Source of the DNA: Symbiodinium natans
Taxonomy: Eukaryota > Sar > Dinophyceae > Suessiales > Symbiodiniaceae
Assembly: GCA_905221605.1 (NCBI GenBank)
Contig: CAJNDS010002198.1
Span: 356,676 to 409,175 of the forward strand
Reading direction: 5' to 3'
DNA length: 52,500 nt
Shown: positions 11,380-22,135 of the stretch, one piece after another
Layout: every line of letters begins with the position of its first letter
How positions within the stretch are numbered: the stretch's first letter is position 1
Notes under the pieces: model-generated
Told to the model about the DNA's origin: nothing
The model's database searches: none
What the model saw: the letters and a program-made list of their open reading frames with translations, nothing else
Made by a program: the position numbers and the translations under genes

Positions 11380-12333
11380 CTAAGCTGCCAAGCACTTCCT
11401 CCTTCCCCTCCCCCTGCTTCCTCCTCCCGCGCCCGCGCCTGCACCTGATCTCAAATCTGCGTGTTCATAAGTCTCACAAGCCTGCGATCTCGTTCTCCGC
11501 GGCAAGCCCTGCAGCCAGGAGCAAACCTTGTGGCTACGTCGCCCCACAAGACCATCTTTCGTGGAACTTCCTTTGGGCTGCAGGCCGAACAACGTCAAGC
11601 CTGGAGCTGGGGCCCTTCCAGCTCCTAAGACGGTCAAGATGTGGTACCTGAGCGCGTCCTGGCTGAATAGGTTGAGCCACTCGCACACAAGGGGAATTTC
11701 AGGAAACGGCCGATAGATTTCTGGATTGGAGCGGATGCGCTTGACGCGGTCCTGGACTGCTCGCCTGCCTGCTTCCTTTGGTGAGCCAGCCTGGCAAGCC
11801 TGCAAGTCCTGCGTCAGAAACAACAACTCCTCGTAGGTTCGTCTCAGATTTTCCGCGTTGTTGCTATAGAGTTTCTGGCCATTTCCAAGAACTTGATATT
11901 TCATTTTACGGGTTGTCCAGCATGGTAAATAGTTTCCCGCAGCGCACACTTTGCCGTCTTCGCCGCGAATGGTGCCAAGCTTGTCAGCAAACACGTAGAA
12001 GAATGCCCTATCTATGGACTGCCGCAACTTCTTCTTGCACTGCCCCTCGCCACACAAGTCTGTTGCGCTGGCATTTGGTCGACATGCGCTGAAGCAGAAA
12101 CTGCTGACATCACGAGCATTACTGGCCGAGTGGAATTGCAGCATGAGATGAATGTGCCTTGCTAGACTCACAAGTTCCATCGAGGTGCACCACCGCTGCA
12201 CTCCCCACCCCGTAGCGTGATCATCTGCGAAACCAAGAAACACAGGCCATGTAGCAGGACAATCAACAGGTAAGTCAGCAAGACCGAAGACGAACGTACG
12301 AGGAAAGTCTTCTTCCCTCCGGCAGCCTGCCAT
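11380..12333 (-). CDS. Candidate Rep-like HUH endonuclease protein, helicase part lost
   Basis: A 317-codon intronless ORF on the minus strand. Seen: a Trp/Glu-containing stretch leads into RHIHLMLQF (H60, H62), which resembles the HUH metal-binding motif of rolling-circle Rep proteins. FFYVFADKLG follows with Tyr113 and Lys118 at the spacing expected for the catalytic tyrosine motif. A later segment (SQDALRYHILTVLG, about 225-237) sits where a superfamily-3 helicase Walker A would begin, but no GKT/GKS follows. The last 80 residues are low-complexity Arg/Gly-rich. I infer a CRESS-virus-like or endogenous dinoflagellate Rep-family protein whose ATPase domain is truncated. The start is the first Met of the open frame; an upstream exon cannot be excluded. 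The alternative is an unrelated dinoflagellate hypothetical protein. Confidence 0.5.
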   Translation of the reverse strand: MAGCRREEDFPRTFVFGLADLPVDCPATWPVFLGFADDHATGWGVQRWCTSMELVSLARHIHLMLQFHSASNARDVSSFCFSACRPNASATDLCGEGQCKKKLRQSIDRAFFYVFADKLGTIRGEDGKVCAAGNYLPCWTTRKMKYQVLGNGQKLYSNNAENLRRTYEELLFLTQDLQACQAGSPKEAGRRAVQDRVKRIRSNPEIYRPFPEIPLVCEWLNLFSQDALRYHILTVLGAGRAPAPGLTLFGLQPKGSSTKDGLVGRRSHKVCSWLQGLPRRTRSQACETYEHADLRSGAGAGAGGGSRGRGRRKCLAA

Positions 12334-13535
12334 GGCAACAATGGCTCCTCACGCCCTTGCTTGACGCGATATTATCAACTGTTGCCAGCTGGGCCCCACG
12401 CATGGTTCTTGCGCGTCTGCAGGGAGGCAGGAACGAAATGGAGTCCGTCTGGAGGCTTTGAAGGACGTGTAGACTGAAAGAAAAAATGATCTGCTCCTGC
12501 TTCGAATGTTCATTGTAAGCGGGTCTATCACCCCGAGAAAACAAAGCCCATATGGAAGAATCGAAAACAGGGGTTTAGGGTTTAGGGTTAGGGTTGAGGG
12601 TTTAAGGTTCACCGTTTGCAACATACTTATATGCTTGCGTTTGTAGAATCAATGTCTCCAATTTCATCCATTTTCATATTTACCTCTTGACATCTTTATT
12701 TGGCCCACGGTGGCGAGGAAGCCTTTTCGAGAAGAGAACCATCACACACGACAGTGAACCCCAAGCCCCTCGAACGGCAGACCGAAAGAACACATGAGAA
12801 TGGAGGCAAGCTTCAATTTAGAATTTTCCTTAGAATCAGGTCCCTCACCGCTACCCCGCCACCCCGACAAAACCTCGAGAAACTGGGTCCTGACTTGGGG
12901 CCCCGAGTGTGGGTTTGCCCTGGAAAAAATCCAATGTCATAAATAGCACAAATTTGCCCTGAGCCGTGCCATCGAGAAAACGTGAAAGCCAAAGACTAAA
13001 ACTCTGACATCTCTTTGGTTTTTTTTACAGCAGGTCACTTGCCAGCCACACGAGCCTCGAAGCAACGTCCACCACGATCTGAAAGCTGAGCTCTGCGCGA
13101 GGAGGATGCGAGACGTAATTGTCCGAATTCAGGCCGATAAGAAGATGAGGCGAAAGAGGGGAGGAGACGAGCTATAGTATTTGGGGAGAAATTCCCAGGA
13201 TGGTGTAAAGTGAGCATTGGGGCGGCATGATTGGAACAACGGCTGAGAAGAACACCCCAAGTTCCTACGCGGAAAATTCCAGCAGCAGAACCGCCTGTAA
13301 AGTACCCCTTTCTGGGCCTGTTTTGGCTGGGTTCTTTTGGGGCTTGCTGCTTGTTTGTTGCCTCTTTAAAGGACCTGGGCCTTTTGGGGACCCTCCTTCC
13401 TGGGTCTTTTGGTGCCTTTTTGGGGCCTGGGCCTTTGGGGTTTTTGGGACTTTCCTTCCTGGGCCTTTTGAGGCCAAGACCTAGTTTTGGTCAAGACTAA
13501 AAAACCCAATAAACACCCTAAACACGCCGGGCGAG
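12334..13535. other. Unique region, no gene recognised
   Basis: Contains a short degenerate TTTAGGG patch (12570-12605) and an imperfect internal duplication near 13373-13471 (CCTTCCTGGGYCTTTTGG at 13395 and again at 13454). Overlapping ORFs of 60-90 codons on both strands have no recognisable motif. Confidence 0.5.
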
Positions 13536-16500
13536 GCTTTAGGGTTTAGGGTGTAGGGTGTAGGGTTTAGGGTTGAGGGTTCAGGGTTTAGGGTTCACCA
13601 CAAACCTCCCGGGGGTCCCAAAGCTTACAGGAGGACCTGTGTGATCTCGGTGAGGAGGCGTTTGCCAGGGAGTTTCAGCCCTATGCTCCTTTAAAGTTTC
13701 AAGTTTACAGTTTCGGGTTTCATCAAGGGCGTCCCCCCTCTATCGCGCACCACAACACACGCCTGCGCGGTGGTATTAGCAAACCCTAAACCCTAAACCC
13801 GAAACCCGAAACCCGAAACCCTAAACCCTAAACCCTAAACCCTAAGCCCTAAACCCTAAACCATAAACCCTAAACCCTAAACCCTCACCACCCCCCAACC
13901 CCAGTTGTCCTGACAGCTGTTGAAGAGGCGACTCACGGCTTCCTCCGCAGTGCGGAGCTCCTGTTGAGAGTTTCGGGTTCGGGGGGGTTCAGGGTTCAGG
14001 GTTGAGAGTCTTACCCTAAACCCTACACCCTAAACCCTAAACCCTGAACCCTAAACCCCAAACCCTCAACCCTAAACCCTAAACTGCCCTAAACCCTAAA
14101 CCCGAAGCCCGAAACACTAAACCCTAAACCCTAAACGGGTTCTGCGGGTTTAAGGCCTTAGGGATTGAAGCTTTAGGGCCCCCTAGGGGCTTGCAGATGA
14201 CGAAGTGGTTGCTCGCCGAGGGGCCCCTAACGGTTGGGGGCTTGTAGGATTTAGGGTTTAGGGCTTAGGGCTTAGGGCTTCGGGCTTAGGGTCAGGGCTG
14301 AGGGCTTACGGCTTGGGGCTAAGCGCTTAGGGCTTGGGGCTTAGGGCTTAGGGAGTAGGGCTTCGGGCTTCGGGCTTCGGGCTTCGGGCTTCGGGCTTAG
14401 GGCTTAGGGCTTAGGGCTCAGAAAACCCCGTCCATCCCGCTCCTAGTGCCTCAACCCTAAACCCTAAACCCCAATTCCTAAACCCCACACCCTTAACCCT
14501 AAACCCTAAACCCTAAACCCCAAAACCCCAAAACCCCAAACCCCAAAACCCCAAAACCCAATCAAATCCTGGATCTCAGGGCGCCTTGTCATGCCGTGCG
14601 TCGGCCACACTGTTGAGCCAGGCGAGCCACGCCAAGGACAGCGAGTGACCTCGTTCTGAGGATTGGTAGGTTTAGGGTTTCGCATAGGGTTTAGGGTTTA
14701 GGGTTTCGGGTTTAGGGCTTAGGGTTTAGGGTATAGGGCTGAGGGTTTAGGGATGTTAGGGTTTTAAAGGTTGATGGGCTGAAGGTTAAGGGGCTTAAGG
14801 CTTTAAGGGCTTAAGGGTTTAAGGGTTTAGATTTAGGGGTTTAAAGGTTCAGGGCTTAGGGTTGAGGGCTGAGGGTTTAGGTGGGGTCCCATTCTCGCGT
14901 ACAGAAGACCCAACCTCCACTAAGGCTTGAAACAGATCCAATAAGGTTTCAAGCAAGGGGTTTAAGGTTTAGGGTTCAGGGTTTAGTGTTTAGGGCTTAG
15001 GGTTCCATCAAGCACGAAGAAGAGCCCCAAAAGGTCCCCAGCACTTTTGCAAAAAAAGAAAATGGCGGTGCTGTCGGCTACGAAGCAAGAAGAAAGGCTC
15101 TCTCAAGAGCTGGTCAGGAAGCCAGTCACAACCAGGTCATTCCCGACCCAACCCCTATCCAAAATTCCATAAATAGGGGCGGTTACATGTGCGAGATGTC
15201 AGAAGTGCCTCCGATAAACAATATATAACGTTAATATAAGCCTCAAGGGAAACGACCAAAAACTGTCATAGCTTAAACCCTCAACCCATATAAAGGAACC
15301 CTAAACCCTAAACCCTAAACCCGAAACCCTAGGCAGCAGTAGCTGCTGGCTCGGACGGTGAGACTTGGCGTGCCGGGTGGCCTTCGTGCTCTAAGGCCTT
15401 TCTTTGGCCTTGGGGGGGGGGGTTGGGGCTTTAGGGTGCAAGTGCTCCGGGCTCAAGGGTGTAGAGTGCAGGGGTTGAAGCTTTTAGAGTTTGGGGTTTA
15501 GAGCTTACAGGTTTTAGGGTTTAGGGTACTTTGGGCTTAGGGTTGCCTAGGGGGTTTTGGGCTTCGGGTTACCACTCAGACGCTGAGGCAAAAGCACTTG
15601 GACTGCTCCTCCCAAGACCTGAAGGCGTAGGATTCGGGTTCGACGGGCTTTGGGCCGATACACCAGAACCCTAAATCCTAGACCCTGAACCCTAAACCCT
15701 AAACCCTAAGCCCTAAACCCTAAACCCTAAAGACCCTAAACCCTAAAGACCCTTTAAAGCCCCTTGAAAGAGCTGGGGGCAAAAAAAGGAACAAGGCAGG
15801 AGCCAGGATTTGGGCCGCCGAATGGCGCACGCGGCGGCGCCCGGGCGTTTAAAACATAAAGCTTGGGGTTTAGGGTTTAGGGTTTAGGGTTTAGGGTTTA
15901 GGGTTTAGGGTTTAGGGTTTAGGGTTTAGGGTTTAGGGTTTAGGGTTTAGGGTTTAGGGTTTAGGTTTTAGGGTTTAGGGTTTAGGGTTAGGCTTATGGT
16001 TTAGGGTTTGGGTTTAGGGTCATAAGTCTCGGGGCCGGAGGGCACCTCAGTCCTTGCTTCCCTACCAAGAACCGAACTGACCGAAACATTGGAGCTTAAC
16101 ATTGGAACCCCATTCTGCTGCAGAACCCTAAACCCTAAACCCTAAACCCTAAACCCTAAACCCTAAACCCTAAACCCTAAACCCTAGACCCTAGACCCTA
16201 GACCCTAAACTCCGACATTGTTCATGGTTGTAACGTCCCCAAGCCACGCAATAAACCAAAAGCCTCAAGCCCGGGATCGAGCGAGAGCCTTAGTTCGTCA
16301 ACCCTCTAAAACCCTAAACCCTGAACCCTAAACCCTAAACCCTAAACCCTAAACCCTAAACCCTAAACCCTAAACCTAAACCCTAAACCCTAAAGCCTAA
16401 ACCCTAAACCCTAAACCCTAAACCCGCACCTCCTTTCAAGAACTGGAGCTAAGACCCATGTCGTCAAGCCTGCAAAGCCGCGAGGCGACTGCGAAGGGCG

Positions 16501-16640
16501 GCGCCTCCATGCCTGTTTATCGGGTTGAGGGCTTCTAGGGTTGAGGGCTTATAGGGATGAGAATCTGGGTTTCGGGTTGAGGGTTTAGGGTTGAGGGTTT
16601 AGGGTTTAGGGTTTAGGGTTGGGCTAACCCCTAGCCCTAG
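13536..16640. repeat. Mosaic of telomere-like arrays
   Basis: TTTAGGG-type arrays lie near 13540-13590, 14250-14420 (rich in GCTTAGG/GCTTCGG variants), 14670-14880, 15866-16020 and 16575-16625. CCCTAAA-type arrays lie near 13784-13886, 14010-14134, 14453-14560, 15299-15331, 15664-15740, 16124-16208 and 16306-16425. The islands are 60-400 bp. 14890-15290 is the longest island and carries no supported gene. Confidence 0.8.
13901..13960 (-). other. Possible short exon (coiled-coil-like)
   Basis: Minus strand, directly after CTCAACAG. It reads ELRTAEEAVSRLFNSCQDNW (20 codons) and then enters GGGGTTGGGG, a possible GT donor. CCCTAAA-type repeats flank it on one side. Confidence 0.27.
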
Positions 16641-17700
16641 GCTCCGCCAGGCACACGCTCACCTTGTCTTGCCGGGTTTTTGCTCACAGCTTTGGCAAGT
16701 TTGGGGCCCATTCCACCTCAGGGGATTGGGGCTTTTAAGGGTTTTGCATATTGGGCTTTAGGGGCTCAGCCTGTATCTTGCAGTTTCCAGGTTTAGAGTT
16801 CAGGGTCAGGAGCTCGTGATTTTGTTTAGTTGTTTGGGGGATTGCTGGGTGCAAGTCTTGCCTCCTAAGCCTTCAAGCATAAGCCCTAAACGCTGATCAT
16901 GAGGATGATGAGGATGCAGAAGACTCCTTTCTGACTCCATCTCGACCTGTTAGGGATAAGGGCTATGTAGCCTCTTTTCGGGAGTAGGGGGTGTAGGGGG
17001 TTTCTAACTCAACCAACTTTTAGGGGGCGGTTAGGACCGGTTAGGGTTTCAAGATGTCACCAAGACCTTTTAGGGATTAGGGTGCCTAAGCCTCGCTTAG
17101 GGGTATTAGGGAGTGAGACGTAAGCGCCAGACAAAGTCGCATCACAAGGCTATCCAGAAACTTCTTGAAACATCTGCGCGAACAGCCGGCATGATATGAA
17201 GTAGGGTATATATTTCTTGTATCCCCAAAAAGGACACCCAATATGTACACTCACCAATATTAAAAGGAACCTTATATACACTCACAAATAACAGTAATAT
17301 AAACCCTACTTCATATATGAGCTGAAACATTGAACATGACACGCGAGGAGCTGAGCATGGAAATAAGGTTAGAGTTGGTTGATGGGAGCAGATTGAAACA
17401 GTTGGGACAGCTTTGTCCACTGCCGGCGCGTGCTACGCTGATGAGAAACCTCGCATGCCCGCCCAAAGCTGATGTGACTGCCCATGTTGCCCATGTTTGC
17501 ACCATCACGCGCAGGCGTTAGCAGGTTGTCTCTCTCTTGGTTCTTTGGCAGCTCGTCATGAATGAAGACAGCAAGCGAGTTGGCTTGGCTTCTTGTCTGA
17601 GTGTCGCGGGTCAGGGGGTGGGGGGGGAGGGTGGGACAACCCTCAGTCTAAATGACCCTAAACCCTTCTTCCCTAAACCCTAACGAAGCCGAAACCCTAC
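16641..17700. other. Unique region, no gene recognised
   Basis: A mostly repeat-free kilobase. A minus ORF of 92 codons at 17142-17420 contains a hydrophobic stretch, but it overlaps other-frame ORFs and matches nothing I know. Scattered TTAGGG words near 17030-17120 are very degenerate. Confidence 0.5.
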
Positions 17701-17704
17701 ATGC

Positions 17705-18115
17705 TAAACCCCAAACCCTAAACCCTAAACCCTAAACCCTAAACCCTAAACCCTAAACCCTAAACCCTAAACCCTAAACCCTAAACCCTAAACCCTAAAC
17801 CCTAAACCCCAACCCCAAAACCCTAAACTCCTGAGCTAATCGCGCCTGCAGCTGCTGGTGGCCTGCACCGGGATCTGAAGCCCTAAAGCCCTAAAGCCCC
17901 TAACCCCTTAAACCCTATCGCCCTAAACCCTAAACCCTAAACCCTAAACCCTAAACCCTAAACCCTAAACCCTAAACCCTAAACCCTAAACCCTAAACCC
18001 TAAACCCTAAACCCTAAAACTAAACCCTAAACCCTAAACCCTAAACCCTAAACCCTAAACCCTAAACCCTAAACCCTAAACCCTAAACCCTAAACCCTAA
18101 ACCCTAAACCCTAAG
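17705..18115 (-). repeat. Long CCCTAAA arrays
   Basis: Two blocks (17705-17820 and about 17925-18115) of nearly perfect CCCTAAA, that is TTTAGGG on the minus strand. About 90 bp of island lie between them; one unit near 18018 is disrupted. Confidence 0.95.
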
Positions 18116-19465
18116 CAAGCCTAAACCCTGAACCCTGAACCCATGATCCTCTTGAGCCCGGAGGTTTAGAGGCAAGAATGGGCCAAACAAGATCTAGGGT
18201 GAGACGGCAGGACGATGTGTACAAATTGGGGTTTAGGGTTTCGGGTTTCGGGTTTGGGGTTTGGGGTTTGGGGTTTGGGGTTTAGGGTTTAGGGTTTAGG
18301 CTTGGGGTTTAGGGTTTGGGGTGAAGGGGCTAGTAGGTTTGGGGTATGTTCGGTGAAGCCCTATTTTAAAACAAGACCCATGTGCCGATCATGTGCCAAT
18401 CAATGTGCAATCAATGTGCCTGTGCTGCCCCCCGACCTTAAACCCTAAATCCTAAACTCTAAACCCTCAACCCTAAGCCCTAAACCCTAAACCCTAAACC
18501 CGAAACCCTAAACCTGTGGTTCTTTAGAGGACTCTGATCCTGGTGTTCCAGTGGACGATGACTGCCCCGAGCGCACTTTATCCCGTATGCACGGCATTGT
18601 CTTGAAGCCCATGTTTCTCAGAACCTTGGACCCTAAACCCTGAACCCTGAACCCTAAACCCTAAACCCTAAACCCTGAACCCTAAACCCTAAACCCTAAA
18701 CCCTAAACCCTGAACCCTAAACCCTGAACCCTAAACCCAAACCCGAAACCCTGAACCCTAAACCCTCAACACCCTGGGGCGGCCCCGCACTGGGATCCCA
18801 GCGCCGCCACTTCAGACCGGTGAGGTTTGGGATTTAGGGTTCAGAGTTTAGGGTGTAGAGTTTAGGGTCTAGGGTTGAGGGTCTAGGGTCTAGGGAGTTT
18901 AGGGCTTAGGGTTTAGGGATGTGTTTCTTTGAAGTACTTGTTGTTCCTATTTATGTTCTTTGGGGGGAGGGAGGGGGTTACCTTGAACCGCAGAAATTAT
19001 GGGTTTCTCACGGGTTTAGGGTTTAGTGTGTAGTGTTTAGGGTCTAGGGTTCCCGAAATACCCCCTAAGGCTTCCTAAGCTTCCCTAAGGTTCCCTAGGT
19101 ACCTACCCCGATGAACCCCTCCCTTGAGGACCCTGTCAGTAAAACCCTAAACCCTAAAACCCCATAGGCCCTGAACCCTAAACACCCCCTCCAAGAAAAA
19201 CACCCGAACACAAAAAAAAAAGCTCTGAACCCCGAAAACTTGAAGGCGCCTTTTTACAAGCATTACAAAACTTTGACAAACAAAGTACCCTGAACCCTAA
19301 ACCCTACACCCTAAACCCCTAAAACCCTAAAACCCTAAACCCGAAAAAACAACCACAAAACAAAAAAACAGAAATGGAGTGCCTGTGAGCAGCCACCGCC
19401 CGCCAGCTCTGCAGCCAAGGCCACAACCTCCCCAAACAGCGCGAAGCTTGGGGGCTTTGCGGGCT
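18116..19465. repeat. Mosaic of telomere-like arrays
   Basis: TTTAGGG-type arrays lie near 18225-18330 (with TTTGGGG) and 18825-18920. CCCTAAA-type arrays lie near 18440-18510 and 18628-18770 (with many CCCTGAA units). Sparse CCCTAAA words occur at 19140-19340. Islands are short. Confidence 0.8.
18514..18612 (-). other. Possible exon starting with ATG and ending CAG|GTTTAGGG
   Basis: 33 open minus-strand codons starting MGFKTMPCIRDKVRSG and ending in Pro-Gln (CCA CAG). The next bases are GTTTAGGG, so a telomere-type array begins exactly at a GT donor position. This is the best single example for the repeat-as-intron idea. The function is unknown. Confidence 0.3.
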
Positions 19466-19795
19466 TTTTCTTAAGGTGTTTTAGGGTTTTTAGGGTTTTT
19501 GGGGTTTTCGGGTTTAGGGTTTTAGGGTTGAGGGTTTTGGGGTTTTAGGGTTTTAGGGTTTTAGGGTTTTAGGGTTTTGGGTTTAGGGTTTTTGGGGTTT
19601 TAGGGTGTAGGGTTTTAGGGTTTTAGGGTTTTAGGGTTTTAGGGTTTTAGGGTTTTAGGGTTTTAGGGTTTTAGGGTTTTAGGGTTTTAAGGTTTTAGGG
19701 TTTCAGGGATTTAGGGATTTAGGGTTTCAGGGTTTTTTCGGGTTTTAGGGTTTCAGGGTTTCAGGGTTTTAGGGCTTTAGGGGTTTAGGGTATAG
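19466..19795 (+). repeat. TTTTAGGG octamer array
   Basis: The central part (about 19530-19690) is a homogenised octamer TTTTAGGG rather than the heptamer. Degenerate flanks include TTTCAGGG and TTTTTGGGG units. Confidence 0.9.
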
Positions 19796-20320
19796 TCAAA
19801 CCCAAAACCCAAAAACCCAAAATCCCAAACCCCAAACCCTCAATCCTAAGACCCTAAACCCCAAACCCGACCCGAGATCCTAAAGCCCCAAAAACGAAAG
19901 GTGGCCCGGAAACCCTGAAGCCGAAGCCTCCGGGAGCATACCCCGGACCCCAAGACCTCTGAACAAACTCTTTGGGAGGTGGATCCGCAGACACCGTAGG
20001 GTTTAGGGTTTCGGGTTTAGGATTTAGGGGTTTAGGGTTTAGGGTTTAGGGTTTAGGGTTTAGGGTTTAGGGTTTAGGGTTTAGGGTTTAGGGTTTAGGG
20101 TTTAGGGTTTAGGGTTTAGGGTTTAGGGTTTAGGGTTTAGGGTTTAGGGTTTAGGGTTTAGGGTTAGGTTTAGGGTTTAGGGTTTAGGGTTTAGGGTTTA
20201 GGGTTTAGGGTTTAGGGTTTAGGGTTTAGGGTTTAGGGTTTAGGGTTTAGGGTTTAGGGTTTAGGGTTTAGGGTTTAGGGTTTAGGGTTTAGGGCTAGGG
20301 TTTGGGGTTTAGGGGTTTGG
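19796..20320 (+). repeat. Degenerate CCCAAAC patch and long TTTAGGG array
   Basis: 19796-19890 is degenerate C-rich repeat. 19996-20300 is about 43 TTTAGGG units, near perfect apart from the ends and one TTAGG slip near 20163. Confidence 0.9.
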
Positions 20321-20789
20321 GGTTTAGGGGTTTGGGGTCTAGGGTTTTTCGGTTTTCGGGTATTTAGGCAGCACTACTTTGGCTGGGACTTGCCTCCTTG
20401 AGTCTGAACAAGCACACCCGGTCCTCACCGGGCAAGAACCCTTCTGCAAAAGGCTGACATTTGCTGGAAGAAGGCTAGGAGGCAAACGGGTCTTTCAGGT
20501 GATCTACAAACGTCCTCCCCACCCCTAAACCCTAAACCCTAAACACGGGTTGGGGGGGGGAGACTTAAAGCCCTAAACCCTACGAGGAGGCCCTGCGTGG
20601 CTGCAACCTGATTCCAGGGGCCCTGCTGGCGACGGTCTGCGGTGAGGCGCTCGCAGCCTGGGAAGGCGGAGGCATCTCGAGGGTTGGGAACTGGGGCAGT
20701 TTGGGGTATACGCCCTATGAATCGCATCTGAACTTGGGCTTTGAGATTAGGCTGGGACTTCCAAGCCCCCATAGGATTTAGGATATGGT
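20321..20789. other. Unique region downstream of the RCC1-like gene
   Basis: Lies 3' of the minus-strand RCC1-like gene. It contains a few CCCTAAA units near 20523-20545 and no supported gene. No polyadenylation signal can be assigned, as dinoflagellates lack a clear consensus. Confidence 0.5.
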
Positions 20790-21857
20790 TTAGGGCTTTG
20801 GTGCTCCAGCGGCTTCATGATGAGCAAACCGCCCAAAGCCTGCTTCTTGCACGTGCACTGGGCCTAAGTCGGTGGGCACATTGCACTGGCCGTGCTTGTG
20901 GCGGCCGAAGCACACCAGTTTACAGTCCTCTGTCACGGCACAGGTCATGGATTCGCCGGCAGCCACCGCCACGACGGGACCCAGGTTTTTTGGGACCGCA
21001 CATTGGCCGTAGAGGTTGCTGCCAAAACAAGCCACCCCGCCGCTGCGAAGCAGCACACACGTGTGGAGAGCGCCGGCAGCCACAGCTGCAACTGCGCCAA
21101 GGCCCCGCGGGACCTCGCACTGGCCATCATCACGGAGCCCAAAGCAGCACAAGGAGCCGTCCGCTGTGACAACGCAGGTGTGAAAGGCCCCGGCTGAGAC
21201 GGCCACTGCGTGCTGCAGGCCGGCAGGGACCCTGCACTGCCCATACTCGTTGTCCCCGAAGCACACTAGGTGTCCATCGGTCCTGATGGCGCAGGTGTGG
21301 TGCATCCCAGCAGCCACAGCAACCACGGGCCCCAGGTCTGAGGGGACATCGCACTGGCCGTAGCGGTTGCCCCCGAAGCACCACAGCTCTCCCCCAACGC
21401 GCACGGCACAGGTGTGGTCTCTGCCTGCAGACACAGCCAGGACAGGGCCCAGGTTCGGCGGGATGCGGCATTGACCGGCATAGTCGTGCCCGAAGCACAC
21501 CAGCTCGCCGTTGGCTTTGACGGCGCAGGTGTGGCAGTTCCCAGCGCTCACTGACAGAACTCGGCCGAGGCCGTTGGGGACGTTGCGCTGCCCGTAGTCG
21601 GTGTACTCCCGGAAAGTGTCCCCGAAGATGCTCAGCTGACCCCCGGTCGTGATGGCACAGGTGTGGTAGCTGCCTGCTGCTACCGGGGACCGGCGCAGCC
21701 TCAGCATCAGGCACGGCAGAATGAAGGTGCTCATGACGCAGGTGATGACGTCCAGGTGCACGAACTGCCTCTTCCTCAGGTCCACAAGGATCCAGGCCAG
21801 GTGGTGCAGGTCTCTCTCCAACACCATCGCGCGACCTCCTGCGACGCACAGGGCCAT
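20790..21857 (-). CDS. RCC1-repeat beta-propeller protein
   Basis: Intronless 355-codon ORF. After about 55 N-terminal residues with a hydrophobic patch there are seven tandem repeats of about 39 residues. Each carries the pattern HTCA...G.L.CFG....GQC.VP..L G.V..V.AG. That is the RCC1/HERC/UVR8 repeat signature, and seven repeats are enough for one closed seven-bladed propeller. RCC1 domains serve as protein- or chromatin-binding platforms; the partner here is unknown. Conserved Cys pairs in most repeats are typical of this subfamily. The first ATG of the open frame is used as the start. The long overlapping minus ORF (21130-21906) and the plus ORFs are frame shadows of the repeats. It lies between telomere-like arrays, with no operon partner. 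Confidence 0.85.
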   Translation of the reverse strand: MALCVAGGRAMVLERDLHHLAWILVDLRKRQFVHLDVITCVMSTFILPCLMLRLRRSPVAAGSYHTCAITTGGQLSIFGDTFREYTDYGQRNVPNGLGRVLSVSAGNCHTCAVKANGELVCFGHDYAGQCRIPPNLGPVLAVSAGRDHTCAVRVGGELWCFGGNRYGQCDVPSDLGPVVAVAAGMHHTCAIRTDGHLVCFGDNEYGQCRVPAGLQHAVAVSAGAFHTCVVTADGSLCCFGLRDDGQCEVPRGLGAVAAVAAGALHTCVLLRSGGVACFGSNLYGQCAVPKNLGPVVAVAAGESMTCAVTEDCKLVCFGRHKHGQCNVPTDLGPVHVQEAGFGRFAHHEAAGAPKP

Positions 21858-22135
21858 GACGTCTCCAGGGGCGGTGGTTAGCCCATGTGAGCTCTGTGGT
21901 CAACACTCCTTGTCATGTAGACTAATTAGCAGAGGGTTGTGGGGGAATAGGTTTGTGGGGGTTCTTATAGTACAATTATATACGGGACCATAAGGGAACA
22001 CTGTCCGTAATTATTCCGACCCCTCTGTTCTGTGCGGTCCGTCAGGAGTGTGGACGTTAGCTCGGCATGCTGCGGCAGTGCGAGGATGGCCTCCTTTGTT
22101 CAGCCTACCAAGCGGTGCAGTCAGTACTTGCAAGC
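21858..22135. other. Upstream region of the RCC1-like gene
   Basis: 278 bp of unique sequence 5' of the RCC1-like gene. No TATA box and no recognisable spliced-leader acceptor can be fixed from sequence alone. Confidence 0.4.

Noticed and set aside
1-20320. Regular repeats separated by unique spacers, reminiscent of a CRISPR array
   Set aside because: Repeats are 7-bp telomere-type units of variable array length and both orientations, spacers vary from 50 to 400 bp, no cas genes are present, and the genome is eukaryotic.
21130-21906. 258-codon minus-strand ORF overlapping the RCC1-like gene
   Set aside because: It is a frame shadow. The RCC1 repeat pattern is only in the 20790-21857 frame.
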